A DNA stretch of 14,184 bases from positions 1-14,184 of the forward strand of contig CALWEB010000083.1 of assembly GCA_944376955.1 (NCBI GenBank), read 5' to 3'. Position numbers and translations under genes: made by a program. Of the stretch, positions 1 to 9,633 are shown piece by piece. How positions within the stretch are numbered: the first letter of the stretch is position 1; each line of letters starts with the position of its first letter. The notes under the pieces are model-generated. The model was not told the DNA's origin, ran no database searches, and saw only the letters and a list, made by a program, of their open reading frames with translations. The DNA comes from an uncultured Agathobaculum sp. GTDB taxonomy: Bacteria > Bacillota > Clostridia > Oscillospirales > Butyricicoccaceae.

Positions 1-356
1 GTGAAATCCTGCTTCGGCTCAACCGTCCGCGTTTCAACCGCGACCGCGCTCTTGTCCACCGACAGTTCAAACTGGATGTCACCCTCATTCAGGCGGCTGG
101 TGCCGCTGGTATAGAGCAGCAAATCAAATTGCTCTGGCAGCGTTTCCTTGAGTGTCAGACGGTGTACGCCCTTGAGTGTGTAATCGTCCACAAAATAGGC
201 TTCATTGTCCACCATACCGCTGGTATCCAGCTCTTTGCCGTTCACCTTTGCCCAGAACACCGGTGCAGTCCAGCCTGCGCGCCAGCTTTCCGGCTCGTTG
301 TCTGTGCCAATCTGGTCAAGCGGCGTGTCGCTCGACATCGTGAAGAAGATGCTCAT
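1..356 (-). CDS. Partial DUF4179-like anti-sigma extracytoplasmic domain, N-terminus missing
   Basis: An open frame of 118 codons without a stop runs off the left edge. It begins at an ATG whose last two bases form the TGA of the sigma gene (ATGA overlap). The protein starts MSIFFTMSSDTPLDQIG and continues with a soluble, acidic, Trp- and Tyr-containing stretch (WRAGWTAPVFWAKVNGKEL), then GDIQFELSVDKSAVAVETR near the edge. That last segment resembles the beta-rich extracytoplasmic part of DUF4179 proteins, which are usually encoded directly after ECF-type sigma genes and act as their membrane-anchored antagonists. There is no cytoplasmic N-terminal segment and no transmembrane helix before this domain, both of which the family normally has, so the gene looks 5'-truncated. 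The family call rests on recalled sequence flavour plus position and is tentative; that the frame is coding is more secure. Confidence 0.5.
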   Translation of the reverse strand, partial: MSIFFTMSSDTPLDQIGTDNEPESWRAGWTAPVFWAKVNGKELDTSGMVDNEAYFVDDYTLKGVHRLTLKETLPEQFDLLLYTSGTSRLNEGDIQFELSVDKSAVAVETRTVEPKQDF

Positions 357-676
357 GTAAAGTCGTGCTTGTCCTCCGCGCCGCCCGCAAGTGGCTCCAG
401 ATCGTCCGTATAGGTCAGGCGTGCGCCGCGGCGGTGATGCTCATAGGCGCAGTTGACCGTAATTTTAATCAGCCAGCCCTTGAGCGCCTTTTCGTCGCGC
501 AACCGCCCGAAGGCCTGCCATGCGCGCAAAATCGCTTCGCCCACGGCGTCCTCTGCGTCCGCGTCGCTGGCAAGCAGTGCGCGGGCTGCGCGGTACATCG
601 CGCGGCGGTGTATCGTCACCGCGGCGGCAAAGCGTTCGCGCGGGTTGTCCTGTGTCTGGCTAAGTATCATTTCCAT
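353..676 (-). CDS. ECF-type sigma factor with region 2 only, truncated before region 4
   Basis: The 107-aa product carries a clear sigma-70 region 2 at about residues 18-84, with YRAARALLASDADAEDAVGE followed by AILRAWQAFGRLRDEKALKG and WLIKITVNCAYEHHRR. This is the core-binding and -10-recognition part. ECF sigma factors are normally 160-190 aa and also have a region 4 that reads the -35 element. Here the frame stops 23 residues after region 2, at TGA 353-355. I chose the ATG at 676 because GAGGTGA lies just upstream. An in-frame ATG at 706, preceded by AGAAGG, would add ten residues. The gene overlaps the next frame by four bases. If region 4 was lost, the protein probably cannot direct promoter-specific transcription. 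The domain call is secure; whether it is a pseudogene or an assembly join cannot be decided here. Confidence 0.75.
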   Translation of the reverse strand: MEMILSQTQDNPRERFAAAVTIHRRAMYRAARALLASDADAEDAVGEAILRAWQAFGRLRDEKALKGWLIKITVNCAYEHHRRGARLTYTDDLEPLAGGAEDKHDFT

Positions 677-688
677 TGTGTCACCTCG

Positions 689-727
689 TCTCGTTGTCCG
701 GAGCATGGCGCCTTCTCGTTGTCCGGA
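689..727 (-). repeat. Two direct copies of a 14-bp element before the sigma gene
   Basis: The minus-strand 14-mer TCCGGACAACGAGA occurs at 714-727 and again at 689-702, 25 bp apart. Each copy is followed by a Shine-Dalgarno-like purine run and an in-frame ATG (706 and 676). The arrangement looks like a small tandem duplication of the sigma gene's leader. Confidence 0.7.
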
Positions 728-733
728 CATCTT

Positions 734-763
734 TAAGATGCACAGAGGCAGGGGATTGTTGCC
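734..763 (-). promoter_or_regulatory. Possible ECF-type (autoregulatory) promoter of the sigma gene
   Basis: On the minus strand GGCAACA (757-763) is followed after 16 bp by CATCTTA (734-740). This resembles the AAC-type -35 and CGTC-type -10 elements used by ECF sigma factors, and no good TTGACA/TATAAT pair is visible in this gap. The match is imperfect, so this is a suggestion only. Confidence 0.3.
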
Positions 764-773
764 GGAGAAAGAG

Positions 774-807
774 AAAAAATTTGCCGCCGGACTTGCGGTC
801 CGGCGGC
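774..807 (-). terminator. Rho-independent terminator after clpE
   Basis: A perfect 10-bp inverted repeat, GCCGCCGGAC / GTCCGGCGGC with a 5-nt loop (783-807), is followed on the minus strand by AAA and six T residues. It lies directly after the clpE stop codon and ends the long operon. Confidence 0.92.
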
Positions 808-813
808 AGTGGT

Positions 814-3114
<2,301 letters not shown>

Positions 3115-3152
3115 ATCAAAAAAACTCCTTTGGGGAAGTGGGAACGCGTGTT

Positions 3153-3767
3153 TCAAATGGCCACCGGCAGCACATCAATCAGCTTTGCCAGCAGCAGGGT
3201 ATGGGATACCCGTTCGGGGGATAGCCAGCCGAGCGGGGAATAGGCAATGGGATAGACCCACCAGACGCCCAGCAGGATCAGCGCGACCAGCACGGTGCCG
3301 GCCACCAGCCCTACCGCGCCGCCCGCAAGCGAATCCAAAATGCCCAGCGGGGTTAAGTGCGCGATGGAATGCAGGCTTTTGGCCGCAAAGCCGACCAGCC
3401 AGCCGAACAGGATGCAAAACAGGATGAGCAGCAGCACAAATGCCACGCTTTCCGCCATCGAAACGGCGGCTTCGGTGGCGCTCTGCCGCAGCGCGTCCAG
3501 CGCACCGGCAGCACCGCTGACTCCCGCCTGCTTGGCAAAGAGGTCGCCCACGATCGGCGTGACCACCCACTCCGCGACATAGGGTGCAGCGGCACGGGCG
3601 GCAAAAAAGGCGGCCGCCACTGCGATCACACGGCCGACCAAACCAGTCAGCGCTCCGAAAAAGCCGCGCCGGAACCCCAGAATGAGGTTGACCAGCACAA
3701 TGGCAAGGAGGATCAGGTCGGGGAGGTTGCACAGGCCGGTGAGTGTGGATAAAACGTCAGTAGGCAT
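3153..3767 (-). CDS. CvpA-family integral membrane protein
   Basis: The 204-aa hydrophobic protein has four likely membrane segments: about residues 16-31, 37-60, 108-128 and 149-171. GFRRGFF between the first two, and LGILDSLAGGAVGL leading into the last, are typical of the CvpA/colicin V production family. Members are inner-membrane proteins of unclear biochemical role, linked in various bacteria to envelope integrity and secretion. A hydrophilic loop at about 63-105 separates the two halves. The start ATG lies 11 bp inside the preceding DUF5711 gene, with GAGGA upstream of it, so translational coupling is likely. clpE follows after 38 nt. Family assignment is good; no specific substrate or partner can be read from the sequence. 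Confidence 0.82.
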   Translation of the reverse strand: MPTDVLSTLTGLCNLPDLILLAIVLVNLILGFRRGFFGALTGLVGRVIAVAAAFFAARAAAPYVAEWVVTPIVGDLFAKQAGVSGAAGALDALRQSATEAAVSMAESVAFVLLLILFCILFGWLVGFAAKSLHSIAHLTPLGILDSLAGGAVGLVAGTVLVALILLGVWWVYPIAYSPLGWLSPERVSHTLLLAKLIDVLPVAI

Positions 3768-5019
3768 TGGTAAGATCCTCGGAATGTTCGCTGCGCGCGG
3801 TAAAAAGGCGCGCGTTTTTGGTATAGAGTGCGCACACGGTACCGTCGTCGGTCAGCAGCACGCGCCGCGCGCCGACTGCCTCGGTGTTGCTCCACTGCGG
3901 GGCAAACGAGGTGTCGTACATGGTTACGCCTGAGGCGCTCAGCACTGCGGTGCCCGCGGCTGAGATGGCCAGCGCGGACGGCTCGGCAGAGAGCGAATAC
4001 GGGCCGGACAGTGTGCCGCCGCGGATGGTATACACGTCGCTGCGCGCGCCGCTCGAGTAGGAGCGCGTGGCAAGCGCCAGCATCTCGCCGTGTGTGGTGA
4101 AGGAAATCAGGTCGCTGGCGGCGGCGGTCAGCACATGCTCAGCCTCTCCGTTGCGGTGTACCAGATACAGCCCGTCGTCACACAGGGCGGCGGCGGTGCC
4201 GCTTTCCGGATAGCACAGCGCCATGCCCAGCGTATCCTCCAGCGTCACGTTTGCATCCAGCGTGCCGCTGGACACATCGTAAAACAGCATATAGGAGTTG
4301 AGCGCAACCCCGTCCTGCCGGAAGGCCAGCGCAGCAAGCGTTTTGCCATCCGGAGAAAGGCTGGCCGACACGATATAGTATTCCGACGATTGGTATTTGA
4401 ATACCTCCTTGCCCGAGGCATCATAGACGGTCACCGCAGTGCGGTAGCCCTGATCGTCCGTGACGAGGACAAATTTCCCGTCCCGGCCGATGCTGCCGGT
4501 GATGATGGCGGAGCCGAGATCCAGTTCCGCAACCACCGTCGCGGAATTGGTCAGCGCGGCCCGCATCCCGCCGCGGTCATAGACCAGCACATAGCTGCTG
4601 TTGGCCTCCACCACAGGGGAGGAATATCCCAGCGTATATTTCATCGTGGTTACGCTGCCGGGGCGCGCAAGGAACAGCGAGTCGTTGTCCGCATAGGCAA
4701 TGCCGGATTCAAATAGTTCGGCATCGGAAAAGGTGCCGTTTTCATAGTTGATGGTCGTGATATCGCCCTCGTGCTGGCGCATTCCGGCGATGGCATACTC
4801 CGCAAAGCTGCGGATGGAAGTCGGTGTAAACAGCCGATAGTTGGAAAGCAGGAACAGGACGACGCTCACCAACAGCAGCCAGCCGCACACCGAGCGCAGC
4901 AGCGTGGTGATGCGTACGCGCGGGTCCCGGTTTTCGCGCAGCAGGCGGCGGCGCTCCTTTCGTGAGGACGGGAAACGGATGATATTCTGTTTGGGTTTGG
5001 TGGGCTGTTGTTCGCTCAT
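3757..5019 (-). CDS. DUF5711-family membrane-anchored beta-propeller-like protein
   Basis: The 420-aa protein has a basic cytoplasmic N-terminus (SRKERRRLLRENRDPRVR), one transmembrane helix at about residues 43-60 and a large extracytoplasmic part. That part begins with RSFAEYAIAGM, characteristic of DUF5711 proteins of Clostridia. It continues with repeated beta-strand units of WD40/PQQ-like flavour, such as YDRGGMRAALTN, VYDASGKEVFKYQS, LSPDGKTLAALAF and YLVHRNGEAEH, consistent with a propeller-type sensor or scaffold. No enzymatic motif is visible. I chose the ATG at 5019, ten bases after AGGAG; the upstream ATG at 5037 precedes that ribosome binding site. The gene overlaps the CvpA-family gene by 11 bp. 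A role in envelope sensing with CvpA is inference. Confidence 0.75.
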   Translation of the reverse strand: MSEQQPTKPKQNIIRFPSSRKERRRLLRENRDPRVRITTLLRSVCGWLLLVSVVLFLLSNYRLFTPTSIRSFAEYAIAGMRQHEGDITTINYENGTFSDAELFESGIAYADNDSLFLARPGSVTTMKYTLGYSSPVVEANSSYVLVYDRGGMRAALTNSATVVAELDLGSAIITGSIGRDGKFVLVTDDQGYRTAVTVYDASGKEVFKYQSSEYYIVSASLSPDGKTLAALAFRQDGVALNSYMLFYDVSSGTLDANVTLEDTLGMALCYPESGTAAALCDDGLYLVHRNGEAEHVLTAAASDLISFTTHGEMLALATRSYSSGARSDVYTIRGGTLSGPYSLSAEPSALAISAAGTAVLSASGVTMYDTSFAPQWSNTEAVGARRVLLTDDGTVCALYTKNARLFTARSEHSEDLTNAY

Positions 5020-5094
5020 GTTGTTCCGTCTCCTCATTGTATCGCGTTTGGGGGTGGAAAATGTGAATAAAAAATAAATTATCCGGCAAGGCGC

Positions 5095-5865
5095 TCAGGC
5101 ATCCAGATGAAAACATGCCAGCTCCGGGGTATGCTCATACCACAGCCGGTTCATAAACAAGCCGCAGGCGGGCAGGGTCGGCCCGGCCTGCTCGCGGTCG
5201 CCCGCGCGCAGGATCTTGGTCACGTCGTCCGGCGTCAGTTTGCCGCCGCCGACATAAGTGAGTGTGCCCGCGATGGCACGCACCATGTTATACAGGAAGC
5301 CGTCCCCGCATACGCGGATGCGGATGCGGTCGTCCACCGGCTCAACCTCGCACCAGAAGATGGTGCGCACCGTGCTTTTGACCGGCGTGCCTTGGCTGCG
5401 TACGGCCGCAAAGTCCTGTTTGCCGACAAAGCGCTGTGCGCCTTCCTGCATCCGTGCGAGATCGAGCGGATAGTTGTAGCGGTAGGCGTAACGCGTGTGG
5501 AATGGGTTGCGCAGGGTGGACGGGAAAATATAGTAAGCATATTCTTTTTTGGTGCAGTCAAACCGTGCGTCAAAGCCGTCCGGTACCTGCACCGCGCCGG
5601 AAACCGCGATATCTTCCGGCAAAAAGCTGTTCAGCGCATAGGGCAGACGGTCCATCGGGATGGTGCAGTCCGCCTTGAAATTGGCCACATACCGGCGTGC
5701 GTGTACGCCGGAGTCTGTGCGGCCAACGCCTGAGACATGCACTTTCTGGCCAAGCAGCCGGAATACGGCGGTTTCCATACTCTCCTGAATCGACGGGCCG
5801 TTTTTTTGCACCTGCCAGCCGTGGTAGGCCGTCCCGTCGTAGGACAAAACCACTGCAATGTTCAT
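5095..5865 (-). CDS. truA: tRNA pseudouridine(38-40) synthase TruA
   Basis: TruA isomerises uridines 38-40 in the anticodon arm of many tRNAs to pseudouridine. The 256-aa length is normal. The catalytic motif GRTDSGVHA contains the nucleophilic Asp at about residue 51, and the N-terminus MNIAVVLSYDGTAYHGWQ is classic for the family. Further conserved elements are FKKE-like FDCTKKEYAYYI and GDGFLYNMVRAIAGTL near the C-terminal half. The start at 5865 gives the normal N-terminus and an ATGA overlap with the ecfT stop; a longer frame starting at 5997 would run far into ecfT and is rejected. Linkage of truA downstream of ecfA-ecfA-ecfT is widespread in Firmicutes. Confidence 0.95.
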   Translation of the reverse strand: MNIAVVLSYDGTAYHGWQVQKNGPSIQESMETAVFRLLGQKVHVSGVGRTDSGVHARRYVANFKADCTIPMDRLPYALNSFLPEDIAVSGAVQVPDGFDARFDCTKKEYAYYIFPSTLRNPFHTRYAYRYNYPLDLARMQEGAQRFVGKQDFAAVRSQGTPVKSTVRTIFWCEVEPVDDRIRIRVCGDGFLYNMVRAIAGTLTYVGGGKLTPDDVTKILRAGDREQAGPTLPACGLFMNRLWYEHTPELACFHLDA

Positions 5866-6665
5866 AGGCCGTACCGCCTGAGCAGGAGAACCGCCGTGAA
5901 CAGCGCTGCACAAATCACCATCGCGCAGATGTCCACACGGGCGATTTTGAGCTGCTTCATGCGCGTGCGGCCGATATCGCCACGGTACAGGCGGCACTCC
6001 ATCGCGGTTGCCAGCTCATCCGCACGGCGGAAGGCCGAGATGAAAAGCGGCACCAGAATCGGGATCATCGCCCGGGCGCGCTGCACCAAGCTGCCGGATT
6101 CAAAATCCGCGCCGCGCGCCTTTTGCGCCGAGATGATTTTCTCTGTCTCCTCAATCAGCGTCGGGATAAAGCGCAGCGCGATTGACATCATCATGGAAAG
6201 CTCATGCACGGGCGCGTGCAGCTTTTTCAGCGGCGAAAGCAGCCGCTCGAGCCCGTCGGTCAGCTGGATGGGGCTGGTCGTGTAGGTCAGCATTGAGGTC
6301 GCAATGATCAGCAGCATCAGCCGGATGACCATGAAGATCGCCAGCCGGATGCCTTCGCGGCTGATGTGCAGGAAGCCCCACTGCCAGAGATACTCGCCCG
6401 GCGTATAGAACAGGTTGAGCACGGCCGTGAATACGACAATGAATAAGATCGGTTTGAGGCCGCGCACGACCAGTCCCGGCGAAATGCGCGAAATGCCGAT
6501 GATGACGGCCAGAAAGGCGACGATCAGTGCATAGGAGATCGGCCCCTCCGCCAGAAACAGCAGGACGATGAACGCAACCGTCAGCACGATTTTGACGCGC
6601 GGGTCAAGCCGGTGCACCGCGCTGTCGCCGGGGAAGAACTGGCCGATGGTAATGTCCTTGAGCAT
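5862..6665 (-). CDS. ecfT: Energy-coupling factor transporter transmembrane protein EcfT
   Basis: EcfT is the membrane scaffold that joins the two ATPases of an ECF transporter to exchangeable substrate-binding S components. The 267-aa protein opens with IGQFFPGDSAVHRLDPRVKI, a signature of EcfT, followed by membrane helices over roughly the first 130 residues and at the C-terminus (ICAALFTAVLLL). The two cytoplasmic coupling helices are recognisable from ALRFIPTLIEETEKI with AQKARGADFESG, and RRADELATAMECRLYRG. These carry the X-Arg-X motifs that contact the ATPases. Its ATG shares one base with the ecfA2 stop codon (TGATG), and its end overlaps truA by four bases. No S-component gene is in the window, so this is likely a shared group II module. 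Confidence 0.94.
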   Translation of the reverse strand: MLKDITIGQFFPGDSAVHRLDPRVKIVLTVAFIVLLFLAEGPISYALIVAFLAVIIGISRISPGLVVRGLKPILFIVVFTAVLNLFYTPGEYLWQWGFLHISREGIRLAIFMVIRLMLLIIATSMLTYTTSPIQLTDGLERLLSPLKKLHAPVHELSMMMSIALRFIPTLIEETEKIISAQKARGADFESGSLVQRARAMIPILVPLFISAFRRADELATAMECRLYRGDIGRTRMKQLKIARVDICAMVICAALFTAVLLLRRYGL

Positions 6666-7534
6666 CAGCGCGCGCCCCCTTTCGCTTTGCAGGCGCGCAA
6701 GGCGTCGAGCGCCTGCTGCACCGTATAAACTGAGGTGTCCACATCATGCCCGCGCTTTTTCAGCTCGAGCATGACCTTGGTGATCATCGGGATATCCAGA
6801 CCCGCTGCGATGATCTCGTTGGCGTGTGAGAATACCGCACGCGGTGTGTCACAGAACAGCACCTTGGTGTGATCCATCACGAGCAGGCGGTCGGCAAGTC
6901 CCGCGATATCCTCCATCGAGTGGGAGACGATCAGGATGGTCGCGCCCGACTGCTTGTGGTAGTCGCGCACCAGACCGAGAATCTCGTCGCGTCCCTGCGG
7001 GTCAAGGCCGGCGGTCGGCTCGTCGAGTACGAGTACTTCGGGGCGCATCGCAAGGATGCCCGCGATCGCGACGCGGCGCTTCTGTCCGCCGGACAGTGCA
7101 AACGGCGACTGGTTCGCCATGTTTTCGTCCAGCCCGACCGCGCGCATGGATTCCAGCACGCGCTCGTTGATCTCGTCCTGCGGCAGCCCCATGTTGGTGG
7201 GCCCAAAGGCGATGTCTTTCGCGATGGTTTCCTCAAACAGCTGGTATTCCGGGTACTGGAACACCAGCCCGACACGGAAGCGCGTTTCGCGCGCGCATTT
7301 TCCTTTTTCGTTCCAGATGGACTGGCCGTCCAGCAGTACTTCGCCCTCATCGGGCTTCAAAAGGCCGTTAAAATGTTGGATGAGCGTCGATTTGCCTGAG
7401 CCGGTGTGCCCGATCACGCCCAGAATTTCGCCTTTTTCGATCTTGAGATCGACATGGTCGAGCGCTTTGCGCTCAAAAGGGGTGCCTGCGCCATAAATAT
7501 GGGTCAAGCCCCGGGTTTCCAGAATGGTTGACAA
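6665..7534 (-). CDS. ecfA2: ECF transporter ATPase EcfA2
   Basis: This is the second of two ABC ATPases that power an ECF-type vitamin/metal uptake system at the cytoplasmic face of the membrane. Walker A GHTGSGKST is at about residues 42-50, the Q-loop is in LVFQYPEYQLF, the signature is LSGGQKRRVAIAG, Walker B is VLVLDEPTAGLDP and the switch His is in IVSHSMEDI. The C-terminal extension ending in LDIPMITKVMLEL is typical of EcfA subunits. No ATG fits. The TTG at 7534 lies nine bases after a perfect AGGAGG and gives the natural start STILETRGLTHIYG, for 289 aa. A TTG further upstream at 7558 precedes the ribosome binding site and is rejected. The gene is 42 nt downstream of ecfA1 and joined to ecfT. 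Confidence 0.93.
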   Translation of the reverse strand: MSTILETRGLTHIYGAGTPFERKALDHVDLKIEKGEILGVIGHTGSGKSTLIQHFNGLLKPDEGEVLLDGQSIWNEKGKCARETRFRVGLVFQYPEYQLFEETIAKDIAFGPTNMGLPQDEINERVLESMRAVGLDENMANQSPFALSGGQKRRVAIAGILAMRPEVLVLDEPTAGLDPQGRDEILGLVRDYHKQSGATILIVSHSMEDIAGLADRLLVMDHTKVLFCDTPRAVFSHANEIIAAGLDIPMITKVMLELKKRGHDVDTSVYTVQQALDALRACKAKGGAR

Positions 7535-7576
7535 AGGATTCGTCCTCCTGTGTGTCAAAAATCAGTGGGCGCAGCC

Positions 7577-8425
7577 TCACTGTAAATAGGTTTCGAGGAT
7601 GTTGGCGCACTCCTCCACAGAGAGTGCGTCGATGGGCAGGGCTTCGCCATCCTGCCGGTCGAGGTCATACAGCACTTCGATCGTCTGTGGTACGGTGAGG
7701 GACGCAGCGCGCAGCGTGTCCACCTGCGTGAAGATTTCGCGCGGCGTGCCGTCCATCAGCACATTGCCCTTGTGCATCACGACCACGCGCCCCGCCTGTA
7801 CCGCCTCGTCCATGTGGTGGGTGATCAGGATGACCGTGATGCCGAATTTGCGGTTGAGTTCGCGCACGACCTGCATCACCTCGCGCCGTCCCTGTGGGTC
7901 GAGCATGGCGGTCGGTTCGTCGAGTACCACGCAACGCGGCATCATCGCAATCACGCCCGCGATTGCCACGCGCTGTTTCTGTCCGCCGGACAGGCGGTGC
8001 GGCGCCTGGGCGCGGTATTCGTACATGCCGACGGCCTTGAGCGCTTCGTCCACGCGTTTTCGGATTTCGGCGGGCGGGATGCCCATGTTTTCCAGCGCAA
8101 ACGCTACGTCTTCCTCGACCACGGTTGCAACCAGCTGATTGTCCAGGTTCTGGAACACCATCGACACGGTTGTGCGCACTTCGTAGGTGTTGTTTTCGTC
8201 GCGCGTGTCCATCATATCGACGTAGCACACGCCGCCGGTCGGCAAGCGGATGGCGTTGAAGCAGCCCGCAAGCGTACTTTTGCCCGAGCCGTTGTGCCCC
8301 AGCACGGCCACGAACTCACCGCGCTGGATGGAAAGGTTCACACCCTTGAGCACGGGGATGGATAGCTGCCCATCTTCAACGGGGTAGGCGTATTGCAGGT
8401 TTTCGGTTTTGATGATTTCAGACAT
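7577..8425 (-). CDS. ecfA1: ECF transporter ATPase EcfA1
   Basis: This is the first ABC ATPase of the ECF module, pairing with EcfA2 as an asymmetric dimer docked on EcfT. The 282-aa protein has Walker A GHNGSGKS at about residues 43-50, Q-loop VFQNLDNQLVA, signature LSGGQKQRVAIAG, Walker B CVVLDEPTAMLDP and switch His in LITHHMDEA. FQNLDNQ, with a Leu-Asp-Asn element, is characteristic of this subunit. The ATG at 8425 follows AAGGACG at a suitable distance. The gene begins 21 nt after the stop of a small membrane peptide and is 42 nt upstream of ecfA2. It is usually preceded by the L17 ribosomal gene in related bacteria; here it is not. Confidence 0.94.
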   Translation of the reverse strand: MSEIIKTENLQYAYPVEDGQLSIPVLKGVNLSIQRGEFVAVLGHNGSGKSTLAGCFNAIRLPTGGVCYVDMMDTRDENNTYEVRTTVSMVFQNLDNQLVATVVEEDVAFALENMGIPPAEIRKRVDEALKAVGMYEYRAQAPHRLSGGQKQRVAIAGVIAMMPRCVVLDEPTAMLDPQGRREVMQVVRELNRKFGITVILITHHMDEAVQAGRVVVMHKGNVLMDGTPREIFTQVDTLRAASLTVPQTIEVLYDLDRQDGEALPIDALSVEECANILETYLQ

Positions 8426-8446
8426 AGTTTTCGTCCTTGCAGTAAG

Positions 8447-8596
8447 TCAGAATTTCGGCCGGTTGGATTCGTTGATCGCGTCCTTGACCGCCTTTTTGAT
8501 GACAAAGTACAGCAGAAACAGTCCGATGGCTATCGGCACAAAGGTAACCAGCATGGTATAAAATAGGGTAATTAAATATGATGTTGCGTTGGGCAT
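8447..8596 (-). CDS. 49-aa single-pass membrane peptide upstream of ecfA1
   Basis: A 49-codon ORF starts at ATG 8596, nine bases after a good AAAGGAG, and stops 21 nt before ecfA1. The peptide begins MPNATSYLIT, has a continuous hydrophobic stretch at about residues 7-33 (ending FLLYFVIKKAV) and finishes with a charged tail, KKAVKDAINESNRPKF. The layout fits a one-pass membrane protein with the positive tail inside. Similar small proteins with a KKAVK-type tail exist in Clostridia (possibly DUF6019-like; recalled, not checked). The good ribosome binding site, codon usage and operon position support a real gene. A role as an accessory to the ECF transporter is only a guess. A longer ORF at 8418-8621 in another frame is rejected in its favour. 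Confidence 0.72.
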   Translation of the reverse strand: MPNATSYLITLFYTMLVTFVPIAIGLFLLYFVIKKAVKDAINESNRPKF

Positions 8597-8642
8597 AGCA
8601 GTCAGCTCCTTTTCTTTCCATCCCGATTTGTGACTATTTGTA

Positions 8643-9509
8643 TCAAGTTTCTGCTATAAACCGTGCGCTGGAGCCGCACGGCAGCACAAGTCCGGTTGCC
8701 TCGACTGGCAGGCCAAGTTCCTGCGCTTCGATTTTGCCCTTGGCGCGCTTTGCCGCCGTGATGCCGAGAAGGTAGGCCATCACGCTTGGCGCCAGCCCGG
8801 TCGAGTAGCTGGAAATCAGTACGAACAGCGGCTTGTCCGAGAGTACGCCCATGGTCAGTTCGACAAAGTCGGCCACGTCCTCCTCGATCTTCCACGTCTC
8901 GCCCGAGGGGCCGCGCCCGTAGGAAGGCGGGTCCATGATGATCGCGTCGTACTTGCGGCCGCGGCGGATCTCGCGCTGGACGAACTTTTTGCAGTCGTCC
9001 ACGATCCAGCGGATTGGCCGGTCGGCAAGGCCGGAGGACGCGGCGTTTTCGCGCGCCCATTGCACCATACCCTTGGAGGCGTCCACATGGCAGACTGAAG
9101 CGCCCGCGTGCGCCGCGGCAAGCGTCGCGCCGCCTGTGTAGGCAAACAGGTTCAAAACGCTCACCGGACGGCCGGCGCCCCGCACCATGCGGTCAATAAA
9201 GTCCCAGTTGGCGGCCTGCTCGGGGAACAGGCCGGTGTGCTTGAAGCTCATGGGCTTGAGCTGGAAGGTCAGGCCGCCGTAATGGATTGCCCACTGCTCG
9301 GGCAGCTTGCGGATTTCCCATTGCCCGCCGCCCGCCTTAGAGCGGTGATAGATGGCGTTCGGTTTGTCCCATGCGCGGCAGCCCGCTGCCCGTGGCCAGA
9401 TGGCCTGCGGGTCGGGGCGCACCAGCACCTGATCGCCCCAGCGCTCGACCTTTTCGCCGCCGCCGCAGTCAATGACGGTGTATTCTTTCCAGTTGTCCGC
9501 GATCCACAT
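8643..9509 (-). CDS. Class I SAM-dependent methyltransferase, RlmI-like
   Basis: The 288-aa protein carries a Rossmann methyltransferase domain. SAM-binding motif I is in VLNLFAYTGGATLAAAHAGA, an acidic ribose contact follows in VCHVDASKGMV, and the catalytic/target-binding motif is MDPPSYGRGP. These are close to the 23S rRNA m5C methyltransferase RlmI and related COG1092 proteins. The N-terminal PUA domain of RlmI is absent; instead there is a short beta-rich region (residues 1-90). The target is therefore uncertain, though rRNA or another nucleic acid is likely. The ATG at 9509 follows GAGGG at ten bases, and a well-formed promoter lies 50 bp upstream. It is the first gene of the long operon, 46 nt before the 49-aa peptide gene. 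Confidence 0.85.
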   Translation of the reverse strand: MWIADNWKEYTVIDCGGGEKVERWGDQVLVRPDPQAIWPRAAGCRAWDKPNAIYHRSKAGGGQWEIRKLPEQWAIHYGGLTFQLKPMSFKHTGLFPEQAANWDFIDRMVRGAGRPVSVLNLFAYTGGATLAAAHAGASVCHVDASKGMVQWARENAASSGLADRPIRWIVDDCKKFVQREIRRGRKYDAIIMDPPSYGRGPSGETWKIEEDVADFVELTMGVLSDKPLFVLISSYSTGLAPSVMAYLLGITAAKRAKGKIEAQELGLPVEATGLVLPCGSSARFIAET

Positions 9510-9559
9510 AAAATATATCCCTCGTTCAGATGTGAGATTTACACAATTTATCAGTTTCT

Positions 9560-9588
9560 ATTCTAACACCAAACAGCGGCGCACGCAA
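9560..9588 (-). promoter_or_regulatory. Sigma-A-type promoter of the methyltransferase-ecf-truA-clpE unit
   Basis: The minus strand has TTGCGT (9583-9588), 17 bp, then TAGAAT (9560-9565) with a TG dinucleotide making an extended -10. The predicted start gives a leader of about 45 nt ahead of the methyltransferase gene. Confidence 0.65.
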
Positions 9589-9613
9589 TCAAAAAAGATA
9601 TACGACCCAAAAC

Positions 9614-9633
9614 GCTGTTTTAGGTAAAACAGC
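9614..9633. other. Small perfect hairpin between terminator and promoter
   Basis: GCTGTTTT and AAAACAGC form an 8-bp perfect inverted repeat around a 4-nt loop, directly beyond the T-run of the MATE terminator. It could act as a second, weak termination or 3'-end structure; no T-run follows on either strand. Confidence 0.45.

Noticed and set aside
5038..5094. AT-rich gap between truA and the DUF5711 gene as a promoter or terminator
   Set aside because: TTGCCG and TACAAT are present but not at workable spacing, and no hairpin precedes the T-rich stretch. Read-through is the simpler reading.
8418..8621. A 67-codon minus-strand frame upstream of ecfA1
   Set aside because: Overlaps ecfA1 in another frame and lacks a suitable ribosome binding site; the 49-codon frame in the same place has AAAGGAG and a membrane helix.
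8597..8642. Riboswitch ahead of the ECF genes
   Set aside because: The gap is only 46 nt and shows no conserved aptamer-like structure.
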